Assembly: GCA_037903355.1 (NCBI GenBank)
Contig: JBAJFE010000062.1
Location: 1,178,001 to 1,242,000, forward strand
Direction: 5' to 3'
From: Trichuris trichiura
Lineage: Eukaryota; Nematoda; Enoplea; Trichinellida; Trichuridae
Length of the DNA: 64,000 nt
Shown one piece after another: positions 21,298 to 34,876 of the stretch; within the stretch, counting starts at the first letter, position 1; every line of letters starts with the position of its first letter. The notes under the pieces are model-generated. The model made no database searches. It saw only the letters and a list, made by a program, of their open reading frames with translations, and was not told the DNA's origin. The position numbers were made by a program, and so were the translations under genes.

Positions 21298-23099
21298 CGC
21301 GAGATTGTTACTTTGCCATTACGCCATGTGTGATTCAGATGATTACTGCAGCGTGTATGTTTTACTGCACAAGTGATTTGTGCTGGTGCTATGGTGGAAT
21401 GGTTTGCGCTTGATTTACAAAGTCTGGAGAATTTTTTAATCTTGATTTTATTTTCTCCAGTTTGCCATTAGTAGTATGTCCTCTTTTTAAAAAATATGCA
21501 AGATTGGGTAAGCAAATTCAGCAGGTAAGAAGTGTGTCATAGATTCAGTGAATACTTCGTAAGTCTTTATTCTTGTACTGGTCACATGTTCGTTATTCGC
21601 CAAATTTTTGCCGTCCAATGTATGTCATGCTTACTGATTTTGATGCAAACACATTAAATAGAGCTTCAAAGGCGCTGCTAAAAACTTCTTGGTAGTTGAA
21701 TGCCTAATAATGGACATATGTGTACACGATAAATTCATGTTGGGAGTGCTCTCACTGAAGTGAAGATGAAATTGAATATCAGAACTGAAAGACAACCATA
21801 ATCTTTAGCGGTCTAATTGCTTTGGTTGTTTTGGCAATATGTGTATATCCATGTGAATGAGCCTTTAATTTTCCTACGAAACAAGTATGTGTGCTGGTCA
21901 GTGGTGATTAAACGTATAGCTCTGAACAGAGGCGTTGTTATTGTGACCATTGCAAAATCAACTGGCGAATAAGACCTAAGACTATAAGTTGTTCAAGTGC
22001 AAAGCAGGTTAGTTCAAGTTCCTAAGCGTTGTATTGATTATATCTGATTAGAATTGTAGAGCATGAACAACTGAACTGCACTAATTTTTTTAGAAAATAA
22101 TTGGTCGTGGTCGTGGTGTTGGAGTATATGCATTATACGCTATCATAGTTATCTCCACGGGCTGCTGCAGTATCACCTCCGAAAGAAGCGGTACAAATAC
22201 AGCGAATTTGGAAGTGGTTAGTATTCCAAGCAGAGAAACGTTAAAAACAGTCATAGACACTTTAAACACAAAGACGGATCACTACTCATTGTGTACCCGT
22301 TCTTTACCCAGCGTTGTTCTGTCCTCAACTGGAGACGGGACAAGTCGTCCCGGAAGCTTCAGACGATAAAAATGGACTATGGCCTTCTCATGGGCATAAC
22401 TTTACAAAAAGAAAATAGAATGTCAGTTATGACCATTAGCAGACATCCAGGATTCAAAAAAATTGTTACTGGATAATTGGTATGCTCCATTTCGTCGTAT
22501 CCTCTTTTGTGTAAGGATTGCTCGACTAGCTACACAATAATAGTAAGATTTTTGCGTTCGTCATGAATTTAAACAATTGCTTACACTCATAATGATGATT
22601 CAGATAATTTACTTGCACAAGTGTTCTCACGTTTATATGAAAGGTGTGCTAAATGCCGTGGTTTCACGTGAACGTAAAGCCTTTATGACTTTTCAGAATG
22701 GAGATGCTGAAGCGCCTCAGGTACCAAACTCAGCCTTCGCTTACCAAAGTTAACGTTTGCCAAACTTCTCAGGCGGCTATTAACTTTATTATGATTGAAT
22801 GGAATGTGCGTCGGTTGTAGCTACCTGAACAGCAGCGCTCTTCCGAATGAGTACTCTCGTCGTAGACAAAAAATTTGATATACTCAATCAACTGACGCTA
22901 TCCATCTGACGCTACGTTGCACTCTCTGCTCGCTTGGCAGTGACTAATCAAAAAGATTTTGTTTACCGACTAAAATGCCTGCGGTTCCGCTGCATCTGTT
23001 CGGCGTCTGATATCCAGACTTCGTTCCCTTAGTTGGAAAGCCGCAGACTAAAAACTTTTTTGAAAAGTTTTAGCTGCCTTGGTGCAGTATCTTTTGAGA
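21298..23099. other. Intergenic; weak PLE relic near 22250-22370
   Basis: The first about 240 bp are the duplicated P450 3' flank. At 22333-22367 a stretch reads CUGGAGACGGGAC...GUCCCGGAAGCUUCAG, which resembles a mutated PLE ribozyme; its upstream sequence loosely resembles the PLE 3' UTR. Otherwise no gene or repeat was recognised. Confidence 0.35.
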
Positions 23100-26000
23100 A
23101 TGGCGTTTTCCATCGGGCCTCTCTTGGTCGTCATCGCGGCTATTGAAGCTTTCTGCTTATCTTCAACAGCAGGACAGCACCTGGAGCTAGATGGAATAAA
23201 GGAACCGGTTACACTGGATGAACGTCAAACTCAGGATGTGGCGTCTCTATTGCTACGAAAAAATTTTTCTATCCTGCTCCAGTTTGTCCAAGTTGAACAT
23301 ACCCAAGGAACCTTGTTTTATGTGCACACTAGTAGAGGAAAAATTTTTGAGTTATACAGCTCTGGAATAAAGGGTTAGTATATACAATTATTTATTGCTT
23401 CGCTCATGCAAGCTACTTGCATCTATCGTCACGTGATTTCTAGTTGCGCTTGCTATTTCATCTGTCTCTAGTGACTCATAAGTCTTCGTGTTCAAATTGT
23501 AAAAATGGTGAAATCATATATTGTAATAGCGCTTAAAATTGTAGCATGTAAGTGACCTTACTGCTGCAACTTTTAGGACCAAATGAATTGCTGACAGTCT
23601 CGTCGAATCCGTTATTACTTGGCACTTCAAGGCGGAAGTTCACTAGTGGCTCGACAAGGCTTCCTTGTTGTCTGAGTTGCTTTACTTCATGCCAATTTGC
23701 TATTTACGCGTTCGTGGATTCGCTGAACAATAAAATAAGCGGGCCGAAAATAGGAAGAGTCAAAAAAGATTTACTCTATTTATAATGAGTTTTTAATAAC
23801 TTATTAATACCAATAAGTGGAGAAGTTTATTTTATTAACCTGAAGATATTTTAATTTTTAGGTCAATTGATTGTTTTCTGGCGTCGCAAGTATAGGGTAG
23901 CCAATCTGGAGGTCAGATATGAATTGGACGACGAAGATACTCACCAGATCATTTTCGAACTGAGGAATCAGTATCTGCGGTTAGTTGTCGACTGCATTGA
24001 GGCAGTGACTGGCGAATATCCAGAAATTGACTTCAAATTGTTGCTTCAAGCTCAACTTGTCCACGCCCATATTGGTCAGCGAGATCAAAGGAAGTCCAGG
24101 TTCTATGGTGAAATCAAGAAGTTCATCATCAGCAGCGCTCCGCTGTCACATCGTTTCTGCGGGGCGCGTTACTACGAAACCCAACGACTTCCAGCAGTTA
24201 GTCCGTCAATAACAGTAAGGGATGATCCCGCGTCACTCTCTGGTTTTCGTGGTTCGCAATCAGACGTCGACCTGATGAGAAATATCGAAAGACGCATGCA
24301 ACAGTTGGAGGAAATAACCAGGAACTGGGGAAAACAGGAAAACGATCAAGTAGGTGCTGCAAACGCTGAGGAGCCAACAGTCCCAACTGGTACTGGAACT
24401 TGTCCAAACTGTTGGGAGTACCTTCGTTTCAAAGTGAATTATCTTGAAGAAGAATTCAAACGATGGAGAGAGAGTATAAGCACCATAGGCGAACGGGTCA
24501 ATTCTGTGCTCTTGCAAAATCGTGGATGCGTGGTGAGTTAGACTTGCTTATAATTTCGCTTGCCTAGTTCTTCTAGTAAGGAAACCATTTGTATAAGGGC
24601 TAGTTTTACTCTTTCCTCTGGTTTAAGCTTCAAGTGCGACCAGGCTTTATCTGACCTAAGGATGTTAACTTGAAATTGTAGAACTTTACCTTTCAAATAT
24701 CTTAAGCTTTTAAAGTGAGGCTTGTTTTTGCCAGACTAAGAGAATGGGCTCTTCGTACCAATTTTCCTATCTAGTAGTGATTCTTAAAATTAGATAAACG
24801 ACAACAGTTCGATCATAGCGCACCAAAAAAAAGCCTTCACTAGGTAATGGGCTTGCAACTCTAACATCACTTGTTCCTTCAGCAAGTTGGTTCTTGTCTG
24901 TTAGTCGCCCTATCGTTCTACTGTAGCCTGAAAAATGTAGGTTTTCTTCTGGTTGGCATACTGGCCATCCCGCTCTGCTCATACTTAAACCCAAGCCCAA
25001 ACAAAAGGCTTGTATTTTGGCTGAGCTATGCATGTTCACACGGGCTGAACTGGGCAGAACTAAATGGCTTCCAAGGTTATGACACGATAGCAGGTGGCCT
25101 AACAAATAGGATTCAGTAAACCTTCCGTTTTTCCCTCTGAATTCTTTCAATGGAAGTTGTGGTCTAATCCACGTTGACAAAGTAAGCCACTCACTCTTAC
25201 TGCATTTAAAGCTGTTCAGCCGGTACTGCGAAGGAAGAATGCATGTAAATCCAAAACTGATGAGACGTTAGCTCACACTTCAAAAATTGGGTTGTCAAGC
25301 GATACTAACCTTGAAGCAGAACAGTGACAATTTACCCAACTGCTTATGAAACAACGCTTTATATTGCAACGTAGTCCTCAGGCACTCGCAATGCACTGTG
25401 AGAGTTTTGGAATTCTCTACACAAGTGGTGGCAAGGAAATAAAAGTGAGAAATCCGCATACAAGGAATGGATTTGAAATGAGACCCAGCCAGGTTTGCTG
25501 GACCTTGCCTGCGGCTCTTTCATGAATTAGGGATCCTATTTGTAAGCTTCACACTTTGAAGTAATCTGCAGGGTTCATCAAGGCGTTGAGCGTTACGATT
25601 ACCCGTATCAGTTTCATTTTTTGGCACGTGGTTCAACCAGCCTCTTTCAAACGGATTTTGTCGCAATATTTTTTGGGGCAGCAGATCGAAATAAGTTTGG
25701 CAATCGATCTTTCGACAAGCTGCTTAAAAAGGGATACGACAAAAACTGCCTCAAAGAGTGTGGCTGAGTCATTTGAAATAAAAAGCAGTGCGATCAGTGC
25801 TGGTGTTTAGAATAATGCTCAAAGTCGTGGTGAGTTCAATGCAGTTTCCTTCAAGGGTCACACCCTGTGAAATGGTCTTTCCAATCTAGCACTAGGACAG
25901 GAATGATGAGCAGAGGGTGTCCCTGACCGGAACTTCTTTTCCGTTCCTTCCTGAAGATTCAACCGATTTCGAAATTACCTTCAGGCGGCTTTCTTGTCCT

Positions 26001-26972
26001 TCGAAACGCATGTTAGAGCAGGCTTATTAACAGGTAATGCACTGTTAGTAACGACGGGAAGAAAAACTGGACTTGCGATCACCCCTGATTTATGACGGGT
26101 TTCCCCTCGCATCCGTAGCCCTGTAGGATAAGCGCTATGCTACGAGACATTGCTGTGGAGGAAGAACCGCGTGAGACTGAGATCCCACAGAGAATATCTG
26201 CAAGAGGAGATGCAACTGCGCGCTGGTGAAGTCTGGAAAGCACAGCGAACGAAGAGTTCAGAAACTATGATTTAGTACCCCTAGTCAATGATCTATAAGC
26301 ATTCAGTTAATTTTGATGTACCGTTTGAGCTTCAAAATGAAAAGTGCATTATTTCAGCTTAATGGCACGTTACTTAACGACGGATTCAGATGGAGAAACG
26401 AAACCGCGTGTATCGACTGTGTATGCCATCTGGGAGAGCTTTATTGTCATCCAATTGGATGCCCTCAGTTAGCCTGCTCTAACGTGGTAAAAGTGGATGG
26501 TCAATGTTGCCCCGAATGCGGCCAGAGCTGCCACTATATGGGTAAAGACTACGATCATGGCAAAGTGTTCTGGCCAAAGCTGTGTGTTCGATGTCGTTGC
26601 AACAATGGCGATATGCAGTGCTCTTATGAATCTACGTCTATGTGCCCTCGTCTTCAGTGTCCCAAAGAATTGCAAATTACTTTGGAGAATAGGTGTTGTC
26701 CCGTGTGCATCCATAATGACTTTTGCTCCTTGGATCCGTGTCATCCCGACGCCACGTGTACAAACGAGCAGTATGGACGTAAATGTCGCTGCAAAAATGG
26801 ATTTTTTGGCGACGGTGAGGAACACTGTGTCGACATAAACGAATGCCTGAATCAAAGTGCTTGTGGCATTGGCAGCAGATGTGTCAACACCCCTGGAAGT
26901 TACAAGTGCCAATGCTTGCCCGGTTATCACAAACTGAATGACTTTAACTGTTTGAATGTTATTATTCATTGA
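23100..26972 (+). CDS. NELL-like secreted protein (TSPN/LamG - VWC - EGF)
   Basis: Exons 23100-23373, 23862-24532 and 26358-26972 join in frame (1560 nt, 519 aa). ATG at 23100 opens a signal peptide (MAFSIGPLLVVIAAIEAFCL). Residues about 30-225 resemble the thrombospondin-N/laminin-G-like domain of NELL proteins (ILLQFVQVEHTQGTLFYVH; QRDQRKSRFYGEIKKFI). A short coiled coil (RNIERRMQQLEEI) and CPNC follow, then two VWC domains (CIDCVCHLGELYC, CCPEC; CVRCRCNNGDMQC, CCPVC), an EGF-like domain and a calcium-binding EGF (DINECLNQSACGIGSRC). Vertebrate NELLs have more EGF repeats and a further VWC region; this product ends after the second EGF, so either it is short or a further exon was missed. 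It runs tail to tail with the SCUBE gene. Confidence 0.75.
24533..26357 (+). other. Long intron 2 of the NELL-like gene
   Basis: About 1.8 kb between the coiled-coil exon (donor GTGAGT) and the VWC exon (acceptor ATTTCAG). It contains only short ORFs without recognisable domains and no clear repeat. Confidence 0.5.
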
Positions 26973-27037
26973 ATCTTGCATTAATGCAAACCTTGATCAG
27001 GGAGGTGGCGTTATACTGGACGAACAAATCTGGATAA

Positions 27038-27043
27038 TTTATT
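27038..27043 (-). terminator. Likely poly(A) signal of the SCUBE-like gene
   Basis: AATAAA on the minus strand about 155 bp after the SCUBE stop codon, inside the 226-bp gap between the two convergent stop codons. Confidence 0.4.
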
Positions 27044-27198
27044 CATGCATAGTGGAATGGGAGGCAAGTGTCACTGGGTTCCTCCAGACGCAACGAACAC
27101 TGCTCCTACGCAGTAAATGGCTGAGAAGCAAACAGGATTTCCTTTTCATAGCTGCCTTAATCACTGAGGCAGAAGATTTCTATCTTTCTTGAAAGAAA

Positions 27199-30100
27199 TT
27201 ACATCGCAGCTGCATGTCCAAACCCAAAGTAGCCATGCAACTTTTCCCACACCAATTCCATAAACTTCTTTGGCATCACATGTGCTGGTAATCTAACGTA
27301 GTTGCGCAGCTTTTCAGGTTCAGCCAATATATCCATCATCAAGTCAAGTGAATGACTATTTTTGAAAATTGGCTCTGATCGCGTAGTCTGATAAAGGCGA
27401 ACATCTCGAACGAAGTCTTCGACAACTACATGGTACTCTTCTGCAAAGGTAGTTAAGCGCATGGCGCAGAAAGGATAGTAGTAACGAACCTCTATAGAAA
27501 ACGTAGCGAATTTGAAAACCTCTGCCAGAGTTAGCCCTGTCTGAGTGAAATTCAATCCAGAGTCTTCTTGACCGACCCATCAGGGCAAAAGGGGTATCCA
27601 CAGACGAGCACGATTCAAAAGTCAGCGGAGACAAACTTGATCCTAAGAAGTAGAGCATGTGTCTTTAAGGATACGTGGAATAAGCATACTGTTTTTGCGA
27701 ATGACCAAATAGTCGCCGCAGTGATCGTCAGCCAAGTTGAGATCCAAAACAAATATCAATATTCTCCTTCCCTTGGGCGCCTTAAGATACCAGCTGCAGC
27801 TGACGTTTGAGGGATAGTTATTTGGGTAGTTTGGTGATTCAAATAATCCATTTGAAGTTCTGTCCACTTTTCGGCATGTCCTGCCTATGTATGAGCTATT
27901 ATTCAGGAAATTTAGTTAGCTAGCACTTACTCAAACAATCAGTAATGTTAGTACTTTCGGGTGAACCTGTTGTTAAATTTCCAGGACATTTAATGCAGAA
28001 ATCTTGACCTTCCATTGGTTGATATGTTGCCACTGGGCATGGTAAACATGCAGCAACGGTCACATCATAAAAAGTACCTGCTTGACAACGTTCTAATTGA
28101 AAGAAAATGTAAAAGTTAGCACTAGTCTAGAACGCTCTACCAGGAGCTGAACATTCAACAGACGATCTGACTCCATAAATCACGGTCGTGTACTGGTGCT
28201 TGCAACGTTTGCAACTACTTCGGCCCCTCTCGTTTTGGAAGTAGCCGTCAAGGCATGGTTGACATGGTTCAAACCCCGTTTCAGAGAAGTATCCTGGCTT
28301 GCAACGTTCTAAAAGACGTTATTAAATTTTTCCCATCAAAACGTTTACCTACCCGCGCAGTCCTGAACGCTCGAAGCACCGTATATCGCACGATTAGTGC
28401 GTATTCTTTCCGGACAAGGCATGCAGGCTAAAGAGGCTTTCAAAGGTTGATATGTGCCCCTTGAGCATGAGAAGCATAAACCATGTCGTCTGTCATAGTA
28501 ACTACCAGGTGAGCAGTCGATATTTTCTGTCTCGTCATCCATTTTGGATCCGTAAGCTTTACCGATGTATGAGCACCGTTTAATAGAATGCAGACGATTG
28601 CAGTCAACACGACCACTCAGCTTTGTCACAGTCTTCAGGAAAAAGAAATCTTTCTGATGCCTACAAGTACAATAATTCACATTTTAAATACGCATATCTA
28701 TTAACATAATGATCGAATTTTCATGTTTAGTGTACTGTTAACGCCTGGAGGTCAATTTCTAATAGAAAACAGTCCCTTTATTGTGTATTAATTCCACTAT
28801 GTGGGTCTATAGCTCCGGTAACGTTCTTCAATTTCTAGTGAAAAATAAACGAAGCGATAAGAAGAACAAATACCACAGTTTTATTCCCTGCGCTTGCATA
28901 GCTTCCGCGGTTTGTTTCATCAGGAGATGAGTATTAATTTCGTTCGCTGAAGCAGGAACTTCCCACGAAACTGGTACGACAAGTACGCACGTACCTATAC
29001 GAAATGAACCACGAACTTTCATGATGGTAGCATGACGTTTTGAAGATTCTGCATTCAGAATGAGCTCCTTCTGGCATGAAATTTCAATTGCGCAGAATTC
29101 CAGTGTGTTTGCGCAATTAGCTTGTCCTGACACTGCGTATCAGCAATATGCTACGTAACTATAGTAAGGAAAAAACTCACCGATCCCCTCGGCAAAGGCG
29201 TGGCTCAAAGCTTTAGAAGTTTTGTTAACCCATAGACATTTGGCTACGGCGAAGGATATTTCCATTTGTTTCCATTCATTGAGTAGTGAGCACACGGAAT
29301 TATTCAGCTTGGTAACGCAGGAGAGATGCACGGTGGTTTTGTTCTTGTAGTTGGCGAAAGCCGCGTTGGAGTCGCAAGTTAGAGTACAGCGATTCTTGTG
29401 GCAAAAAAATGCGCCAGCTCGCGACTCTTGCTCGTTGACAGTGCATTTTTCCATCGCTGAAATGCTTGCAGCTTAGTCATAAACTAGGGCCAAATTAAAC
29501 TGTTAATATGATGTTTATGTTCGATGACATCTCAGCGCTGCTTGCCGCGTGCCCCTGTACCGGAAAGCCATTCCAGCTATCATGCATTCCTTTATCTAAG
29601 CTTGATTTTAAACATGCGAGTCACGTTTAGGTTTAAGCTTAGATAGGTATAGAACAGGCTGGTCGAAAGAAAGCCCGCGAAATATTATAAGGCTATGCGT
29701 AGTCTGCGTCATATCAGCCTGATAACTGGTGGAGTGGTTAGTGGCAGTCATCGATCAAAAGCATCACGAAAAGATTAACGGCAGAGTGTTGTGGACGGAT
29801 GTCTAAAAACCCAAATTATTAATAGTTGTAATGATAAATGGTCATTGAGTTAGGCTGAGTACAAAACAACTGGAACAATGATAAATCTTAAATGAAAGCC
29901 GACAAGGTCAAGAAGTTATGACCCTTCACAAAACCTGAAAATGTTCTCCTGAAAAAAAAGACTGACTTGGGCATATTCATTTGTGCCCAGTTTTATATAA
30001 TACAATAGCCAACCGCACGATTCTGATACACAAAGATCGATCGATAATTTGCTGCTTAGTTGAAGATTTTAAAATAAGACATTTACCTTTCACCACATTA

Positions 30101-33100
30101 AAATTGTCATTCTTTTCTGATTATCTAGAACAAAAATTAATTCCTGGTCTGTTTTCTGTATAAACAGTGCATTTATGAAGTAATTATCAGCATCTGTAGC
30201 TCAGCTTCAAGTTGATGACTTACGGACACAGTCTTTTCCATTATAATGTAGAACATATCCTGGATCGCATGAACAGTGGTAGCTTCCTGGAGTATTGTGG
30301 CAATGCTGCTCGCAGCCTCCATTAAAAACACTGCATTCATCAATATCTGCAACGGTTGAGAATGTATATTTATTCAGCAAAAAAAGCATTTCACCAGCGC
30401 AGTGGCGATAGCTGTACAAGTGATATCCAGGTTGACACTCACAGGCAAAACCGCCAGGTTTGTTGAGACATATATGATCACAGTTCTGTCCTTCCAAGCA
30501 TTCATTTATGTCCTTGCAAGTTTCTCCGTCGCTATTCAACTGGTATCCATCAGGACAAGTGCAACGATAGGAGCCTGGCTCATTTACGCAACCATATTGA
30601 CAATTATTCTTGCCGTCTACACATTCGTCTGCGTCTACAACAAAATAGTTTTCCACATTTTATTAATACGTACATACGTTAATATTGCTTGTTACTTTAA
30701 AGACAAGTTGCGGTGCAATTGGAAAGCTTAGTTTATAGCACAAAACATTTTCATGGCGTTTGGTTTTATGAAAATTATTGATGTGCTGCCCAACCCTGGG
30801 TACGAAGTCGTACCTATGCAGGTCCTTCTGTCCTCAGCTAAACGATATCCATCAAAGCAACGGCAATTGGTGCTGAAGGATCCATTTTCGCACACATGAT
30901 CGCAACCGCCGTTGTTGATACGACATGATGCTGAATAATAAAAATTTTGATCCCCGTTGAACGCGCCTGGAAGGGTCCTTCACCAAAGCAGGTACGATTG
31001 TCAATGCTGAGAGTATAGCCCGCGTGGCATCTGCAAAAAATTTTATCCTTCGCGTCCTCACAGACATGCTGGCATCCTCCATTTCCGATCTGTAACAGAA
31101 CAAATTCCATATCTTTACTAAGCTGGGCAAAGGGTTTAGTAAAACGTCACCGCGCAAGTTGGAGTACAATGGCGGTGGTCAGAATGCATTCTGTATCCAG
31201 TCTTACAGTAACACAGTCCTAGCTCTTTCACGCACCCATGTTCGCAGCCCAGACGATCGCATGACCTTGAGTATCTCCCTAGAAGTGAATTGAAATGAAT
31301 AGAAAACGCTGATATGCCTGCCTTCCTTATCTAACTTTTCAGACAGCTGTATCCATCTGCTGCTAGCAGATAGCTGCCATTACAAGTGCAGTGATAACTG
31401 CCAACCGTGTTAACGCACATGTGATGACAGAATCCTCTTTTGTTTTCGCATTCGTTAATATCTAAGCGATAAGTTAAGATTTTAGTTCAAGGGTTTACCC
31501 CTGAACGGGATACCTATGCAATCCTTCCCGTTTTTAGCAAGAGTAAAGCCAGGATAGCAAGAGCACCTAAAGCTACCAATTGTATTTTCGCAAACTTGCA
31601 CGCAAGTTCCATTGTTTCTTGCACATTCATCGATATCTGTCACTTTTCAAGTCAGAAATTTGCCGTGTTCTTGGAACTGAACTTACCTGTACATGTCTGT
31701 CCGTTTCCAACAAATCCAGGTTTGCATACGCAGCGGTGCTTGCCATAGGAAGATACGCAGTGAGCATTCTGGTCGCATGTTATGTTCATATATGCACAGT
31801 TGTTTCTTTTCCCTAAGTCACGGAGTTGAAGCTGTTGTTGCAGTCCCATATTCAGTAATTTTACCACGAGATCTCTGTAGTGAAATAGACGCGTGGCAAA
31901 CGCCTTCTCCGTAGCGACCTGGTTCAGAAATCAATCTATTGAATCCTATGAACAAGCGTTTGTTGGACCCTTTGAAATCAAATAAATTATCCGAATGCAA
32001 ACTGCGAGAGTACACCTGAACTCCATGGTGTCCAAGGATTGCGAATCTTAGCCGAAAATGTTCTATATCTATTTTCAGTATTGCTTTTCGCCTATATGGC
32101 AAAGCCCTTTCTGCAACTCGAAAAAGGGACTCGTTGGATGGTCGACTATTGGCTGTGAATAGCCCTATTTCTCTGCCGTAAACATAGAATTCCGTTTCAA
32201 AAGTCCCATTACTGACAACGTTTCCAAATCCTGAAGATTTTTTCGACTGCGATAAGTGCAAAGACCATGCATGGGGGTCTTTGTAGTAAAGAATTAGCTT
32301 CACGCCACTGAATTGACCGTTCACTTCTACTTTTACGACTGCACGCTTTTGACAAGGACTTGACAGGATGACGTCATTCCTGATGTACTGAGCTGATTCA
32401 TTGAAGTTTTCCTCAAAAGTTATGAACGGAGAAAAGCCAGACGCACTACCAGTTCGCAGGTTAAGCTTGAAAGAATGACTCTGATACCGCGCTGCTTGAT
32501 AGGACGAACCTGAAACGAATGATCCTTATAAGTACCTTTTGACCGAAATCTTCCACACAAAAGCTGGCTAAGATAAAATAAATGGTACATATACTATTAA
32601 CATACTGTTAAATTAATTTATGAAAATTTCTCGTTTAGTCATGCCATGTGCACGCCTAGACTGTTTGAAAACCGCTTATAGCGAACTCTCACAGAGGGAT
32701 AAGTTCTGTGCGTCTCACGAAGCAGAGGTTACAAAGTTAACTTCAATTTCATAACTGACGTAGCAGTGGTGAGCAAATTATTCATTCAATGATGGATTCT
32801 TCCTTATAACATCAAGGAATGCTTGGAATTCGTATAAATTGTTCTAAACACTTTGTAATATATGAAAAGAAGTACTTTGCCTAAAATTGGTTTCCTACCG
32901 AGGAACAATCACCTTTTCGACATTTTAATGGTAATAGCTTCTGGAAACTGCATTCTAGTTAATGATTTGGTTTAGCATTTTCTCTTTGTTTGATAAAGTT
33001 CAAACCTCTCAGAAAAACGAAACTTAAACGTTTCTGATTGGTTTTCAAAGAGCGATTGAATGTCATAAAATAAAAGGCGGATAATAGCAGCTTTTACGCA

Positions 33101-34876
33101 TTTCAACGAATTACTTGTTTAAACTGTTTCAATTAGCGTTTTCGCAATGTTCTGTACCATTAGCACCATGATATGCGCTTGACCGAACGGAATACGTAAT
33201 GCATCATTACTATATGTTTAAATATAGAATGCCCTTTAAGGAATGCATAAGTTTTCATGACCAAACACGTTAGGTCATGTTTGACCTGACTTATTTGTTA
33301 TCAGAGATTACTGCGCTCTTGAGATCAAGTACGACCTGAAAGCTTCTTGACAACAAATAAAATCAGTTACACATGTTTTAACATGTTTGAAAATGACCTA
33401 TAATTCGTTTACGGAAAATACAGACGATTAGGCTAAGAACGATCCGGCATTAGGTACATTTGGCTATTACATCTTTTAATTAGCAGAGTCACGATCATTC
33501 AATACTAAATGCATTCTAATTATCCACAAGTTACCCAACTGGGATGAGCTTACTTCCTTTGCGCGACAGAGCAAAAGCCTTCAAGAGAGTAAGAGAAGCT
33601 ATGAATAGAAATTAATGTTCTTTGACCGTCAACGTCAAAAATGCCTATCCTTCGATAAAATTGGCTGCACTTTTTCTGAATAAGTTCACTAACTGCAACA
33701 GCGCATAGTCCACAGAAGCATTTATCAAAATGCAGACCAGTAGAATATGTAAAAAATTAAGCATAGCTAATGACGAAGAGCTGCATAGTGCTTCCATTAG
33801 GATGGCTTACGGTTCATTATGTATGTTATCAGTCGCTGAAGAGAAATAATCAGGAAAAGCAATAAGAACGAATAACGTTCCGTTTTCCTGAAGTTCAGTT
33901 CGAGTCAAGTCGAGAAATTATCGTGTGCAAGTAAAAGTAAAAACTGCATGACATCATGTGGCTAACATTTCAAAGTCTCTACAACCAAGGCAGTGAAGCA
34001 GACGTAAATTCGAATTTTTAAGTCACATGAAATCTGTAATGCCATGCGAAATTCAAGTTTCATCTACAGCCAAAATAATATTTCACTGCCAAATAATTTT
34101 AGATATTGTGTGGTCATAGCAGTTAGATTTTGCTACTGATTATAAGTCCCATTATATCTGCGCAGCTGAACCGAAAGTACAAACCAAAATGCTCTTGAAT
34201 TGGCTAAAAACAAATTGCTGACAAATTAAAATACTCTGAGGTCTTCTAACCTTTCAGATATGCTGTTATCATTTCGTATGACTTTATTGCACTGATAAAT
34301 ACTTTAGTATACCTTTTTCAAAGTTAGATGGGCACAGATCTCTGTGTCTGGTCCGTTAATTGCATGTGTCCAATCTGTATCTAAGAATATGAAATCCCGT
34401 TGCAAACTGCCTTGCTATATTTTGATTTTCATCGGCACTATTGTCCATAGGTCGCAGGTAACTGCTCTTTCAAGCATTTTTTGAGCTCCCAAGGACTACA
34501 ACACATTTTCTGCCTTCCTCTTGTTGTTGCATTTGCACTATGTGGGATTATTCTTTATTTTAATAAGACTAGATTAGTGAAGGCTATGACAGGCTAGCCG
34601 TGACCATTTTAGTCAGAACTTTGTGTACAATACAATGCTCAGCTGGTACTGACAGAGAAAACTAAAGAAATAGTATAACTCATACCGAACAATTAAGACT
34701 AATGGAAACAAGAAATAATCATAAAAAACGAAATGTATTAATTTAAGAAGTAAAAATAAGAATGAAACTGCTTAAGTAAGTTAAGCGAAATGGGCAAATA
34801 CAAAAATAAAGGTGTTCTCACCTAACGGCATAGTGAACAGTGCCAGCACTGTCTTCAGCATGCTGAATAGATGCAT
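27199..34876 (-). CDS. SCUBE-like secreted protein (signal peptide - novel N domain - 9 EGF - Cys-rich - CUB)
   Basis: Eighteen minus-strand exons join in one frame to 1183 aa: 34876-34822, 32509-31865, 31812-31687, 31636-31514, 31461-31336, 31278-31151, 31089-30984, 30930-30814, 30634-30395, 30346-30224, 29456-29181, 29132-28874, 28660-28353, 28308-28141, 28092-27931, 27884-27690, 27642-27490, 27440-27199. Order: signal peptide [18 protein letters not shown]; about 215 residues I do not recognise; nine EGF repeats (several DIDEC/DINEC calcium-binding types); spacer; three GCC2/GCC3-like cysteine repeats ([17 protein letters not shown]); CUB domain ([35 protein letters not shown]); and the SCUBE tail ([21 protein letters not shown]). 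Nine EGFs plus CUB plus this tail is the SCUBE plan; vertebrate members act extracellularly on Hedgehog/BMP-type signals. The extra N-terminal domain is unusual. Confidence 0.9.
32510..34821 (-). other. Long intron 1 of the SCUBE-like gene
   Basis: 2.3 kb between the signal-peptide exon and the rest of the gene. AT-rich, no recognisable exon or repeat; a natural place for regulatory elements, though none can be named. Confidence 0.5.

Noticed and set aside
22333..22367. Additional full ribozyme.
   Set aside because: Core is CUGGAGA and GGAA instead of CUGANGA and GAAA; kept only as a weak relic note.
23552..23785. ORF between the first two exons of the NELL-like gene as an extra exon.
   Set aside because: Exon 1 and exon 2 already join in phase within the TSPN/LamG-like domain; the ORF has no recognisable similarity.
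26469..26981. 170-codon minus-strand ORF.
   Set aside because: It is the antisense shadow of the VWC/EGF exon of the NELL-like gene.
27568..27810. Plus-strand ORF over the SCUBE 3' exons.
   Set aside because: Shadow of the minus-strand CUB exons; no independent support.
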